Shown in pieces: positions 62,016-64,000 of a DNA stretch of 64,000 nt. Location of the stretch: positions 3,021,001 to 3,085,000 of the forward strand of contig NZ_KE386491.1 of NCBI RefSeq assembly GCF_000427405.1, in the 5' to 3' direction. Source of the DNA: Flectobacillus major DSM 103 (GTDB lineage Bacteria > Bacteroidota > Bacteroidia > Cytophagales > Spirosomataceae). Made by a program: the position numbers and the translations under genes. The notes below the pieces were generated by a model. It ran no database searches, was not told the DNA's origin, and saw only the letters and a program-made list of their open reading frames with translations. How positions within the stretch are numbered: position 1 is the first letter of the stretch; every line of letters starts with the position of its first letter.

Positions 62016-63176
62016 ATGACAACAACTCAGACAACCTCCAGTAAAGACCCCCTACCAACTCGCCAATATTATATCGACTGGATTCGGGTATTGGCTTTTT
62101 GTATCCTTATTTTTTTCCATACAGGCATGTTCTTTGTAAAATGGGGATGGCACGTTAAAAACAACGAAATTAGTTCGGCTATCGAAATACCTATGGAATG
62201 GCTACACCAATGGCGACTACCTCTGTTATTCTTTATTTCAGGCGTTGGGGTAAGTTTTGCTATGAAATCGCGGTCGGGGTTTCAGTTTATTGGCGAGCGT
62301 ACCCAACGACTATTTATCCCTTTGATATTCGGTATTTTTGTAATAGTACCTCCTCAAATTTATTTTGAACGCTTACAAAGACATCAGTTTGAGGGTTCTT
62401 ACTGGCAATTTTACCCAAAAGTATTCGAGTTTGTACCTTATCCCGAAGGTAATTTCTCGTGGCATCACCTTTGGTTTGTGGTGTATTTATGGGTCTTTTC
62501 GGTAATATGTACGCCCTTTTTTTCTTGGGTTAAAAATCATGGGCATCGCTTTATTACGGCACTTCATGGATGGATAAATACGCCTATTGGTCTGCTTTCT
62601 CTAAGCTTTTTCCCAATGCTATCTTATTGGACATTACACCAACACTGGAGAGTAACCAACAACCTCATTGCCGACTGGTATAATTTCACCCTTTCAATTA
62701 CGCTATTTTTGTTGGGCTATCTCATTGGCAAAAGCCCCCAAAGTTGGAATCTGATGGAAAAATACCGAGTCCAGTATGCCTTTATTGGTCTGTTTATTAC
62801 TGTTTTTAGATTTTCTTACGATACTATCTATGGGGGTATTCCCGAAACCACCATAGCCGTTTTGGGTATGAATGGCGTTCTTACTATGGTCGATTTATGG
62901 GCTACTATTTTGGCTATCGGAGGTTTTGCCAAACACTATCTAAACTTTAATAACCAGTTTGTGGCTTATGGCAACCAAGCGGTATACCCTTTTTATATTT
63001 TGCATCAAACCATCACTGTAGCACTGGGATATTACATGGCCAACTTAGCCCTAAACCTCTGGTTCAAGTTTGTGATTATAGCATTTGGTACATTTTTTAT
63101 AACATGGGGCATCTACCATTTTTTGATTCGTCCTATAGGTTTGTTTCGCTTTTTGTTTGGCGTAAAAAAGCAATAA
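62016..63176 (+). CDS. Acyltransferase-3-family integral membrane protein
   Basis: 386 residues with about ten membrane helices. The first helix motif QYYIDWIRVLAFCILIFFHT carries the conserved R and H of the family, and WRLPLLFFISGVGVSFAMKS and HHLWFVVYLWVFSVICTPFF are typical of the OpgC-like branch. These enzymes transfer acyl groups to carbohydrates of the envelope; the acceptor here is unknown. It has its own promoter candidate and lies just downstream of an AraC-type regulator. Confidence 0.88.
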   Translation: MTTTQTTSSKDPLPTRQYYIDWIRVLAFCILIFFHTGMFFVKWGWHVKNNEISSAIEIPMEWLHQWRLPLLFFISGVGVSFAMKSRSGFQFIGERTQRLFIPLIFGIFVIVPPQIYFERLQRHQFEGSYWQFYPKVFEFVPYPEGNFSWHHLWFVVYLWVFSVICTPFFSWVKNHGHRFITALHGWINTPIGLLSLSFFPMLSYWTLHQHWRVTNNLIADWYNFTLSITLFLLGYLIGKSPQSWNLMEKYRVQYAFIGLFITVFRFSYDTIYGGIPETTIAVLGMNGVLTMVDLWATILAIGGFAKHYLNFNNQFVAYGNQAVYPFYILHQTITVALGYYMANLALNLWFKFVIIAFGTFFITWGIYHFLIRPIGLFRFLFGVKKQ

Positions 63177-63307
63177 CCACTCATCTGGCTATAGTACCGT
63201 TTATCCAGTAAGTACAGTATCTTACCTAAGCACAAAAAGGCTCAGAATCAGTTTTCACAAAAATTCTGTATTTTCGTGAAAACATCTTTTTCACCAACAA
63301 ATTCACT

Positions 63308-64000
63308 ATGAAGAAACTTAGCTTTTTTGCGTTTCTGGTTGGGCAATGTTCAATACTGTTTGCCCAAAACCCCTATAATGGAAACGACCGCTTTGAACAA
63401 ATGGGAACATTATTGCCAACACCCAATACATACCGTGCTGCTTCGGGTGCTCCGGGCAAAGACTACTGGCAAAACCGTGCCGACTATGATATTAAAGCTG
63501 AATTAGACGACCAAAAACAGCGTATATCAGGTACAGAAGTGATTACTTACAAAAACTTTTCGCCCGATGAATTGCGTTATCTTTGGTTGCAACTAGACCA
63601 AAATAACTTTAAAAAAGGAGGAATTGCCCAAACTACCCAAACGTCGTCGTTGACTGATAAAGCCACCAGTTTTGGTCGCCTTAATGCTGCTGCTGGTGTT
63701 TTGAACAACAAAGAATACGGTTATAATATTGCAGCCGTAAAAGACGTAAAAGGGGCTCCGCTTCAGTACACTATCAACGAAACGATGATGCGTGTTGACT
63801 TGCCTATTGCTTTGAAACCAGGACAAAGCATAAGCTTTCAGGTAGACTGGAGCTTCAATATTACCGATGCCGTGGCTACTCGTGCTAGAAGTGGCTACGA
63901 GTTGTTTCCAAAAGATGGTAATTATGTTTATGAAATTGCACAGTGGTTTCCTCGCATGTGTGTCTATGACGATGTAAATGGTTGGCAACACAAGCAATTT
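63308..64000 (+). CDS. Exported M1-family metallopeptidase, 5' part (continues past the window)
   Basis: 231 codons visible, open to the last base. The signal peptide KKLSFFAFLVGQCSILFAQ is followed by NRADYDIKAELDDQKQRI. LPTPNTYRAASGAPGKDYWQ and ETMMRVDLPIALKPGQ closely match the N-terminal domain of the M1 peptidase at 49422-51758 (LPTPNTYRTASGAPGKDYFQ there), so the two are paralogues. The zinc site lies beyond the window. It is monocistronic; upstream is a TATTTTCG sequence that deviates from the -7 consensus by one base. Confidence 0.9.
   Translation, partial: MKKLSFFAFLVGQCSILFAQNPYNGNDRFEQMGTLLPTPNTYRAASGAPGKDYWQNRADYDIKAELDDQKQRISGTEVITYKNFSPDELRYLWLQLDQNNFKKGGIAQTTQTSSLTDKATSFGRLNAAAGVLNNKEYGYNIAAVKDVKGAPLQYTINETMMRVDLPIALKPGQSISFQVDWSFNITDAVATRARSGYELFPKDGNYVYEIAQWFPRMCVYDDVNGWQHKQF

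Noticed and set aside
1-64000. tRNA or rRNA genes
   Set aside because: Intergenic regions were scanned by eye for T-loop-like sequences and cloverleaf arms; none convincing.

Overview
The window looks like chromosomal DNA of a gliding-type Bacteroidota bacterium, most likely order Cytophagales (Spirosomaceae-like; genus not determinable by eye). The evidence is: AT-rich DNA (about 40% GC by eye); almost no Shine-Dalgarno sequences; repeated promoter boxes matching the Bacteroidota consensus TAnnTTTG; a type IX secretion (T9SS) gliding-motility C-terminal domain; a giant Ig-like/SdrD-type adhesin; a sensor kinase with a two-component propeller; and M28/M1/S9 peptidases with typical Bacteroidota signal peptides. 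No rRNA, tRNA, CRISPR array, transposase or prophage was recognised.

Layout. 1-5.1 kb: RND multidrug efflux operon (adaptor, cut by the window edge; HAE1 pump; NodT-type outer-membrane lipoprotein). 5.2-9.2 kb: purine genes purN, purK and purE, interleaved with a META-domain lipoprotein and a DUF6580 membrane protein. 9.3-16.2 kb: LysM protein, FucP-type sugar symporter, DPP-IV peptidase, a secreted protein built of TonB-plug-like repeats, and a lipoprotein. 16.3-22.5 kb: LuxE-like acyl-protein synthetase, folA-moaE, an unknown protein, and a carB without the allosteric domain. 22.9-29.3 kb: two paralogous M28 peptidases and gcvP. 29.3-41.3 kb: a repeat-rich spacer, a T9SS type-B sorted protein and a 3216-residue adhesin containing seven near-identical 264-bp units. 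42-49 kb: GDSL lipoprotein, HupE/UreJ-like protein, UspA protein, a biotin cluster bioF-bioD-bioA, a GNAT enzyme and a candidate small RNA. 49.4-55.5 kb: M1 peptidase, a decayed PtuAB (Septu)-like defence pair, and a GMC oxidoreductase with its small subunit. 55.9-64 kb: conserved unknown protein, LytS/LytTR two-component pair, membrane-anchored AraC regulator, acyltransferase, and the 5' part of a second M1 peptidase.

The least ordinary items are these. (1) A dispersed 157-bp element with GTCATCCC terminal inverted repeats and a long terminator-like hairpin is present twice, both times between convergent gene ends; the hairpin is flipped between copies and its stem changes in a compensated way. 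(2) An ATPase-HNH defence operon has had its ATPase cut out by an internal deletion at the Walker A motif while the nuclease stays open. (3) A self-contained promoter-plus-terminator unit could encode a roughly 60-nt RNA. (4) The giant adhesin lacks a recognisable T9SS sorting domain and ends in a short Cys-containing tail. (5) A secreted protein appears to consist of three TonB-plug-like repeats without a barrel. None is proven to be a new system; they are leads from reading the sequence.
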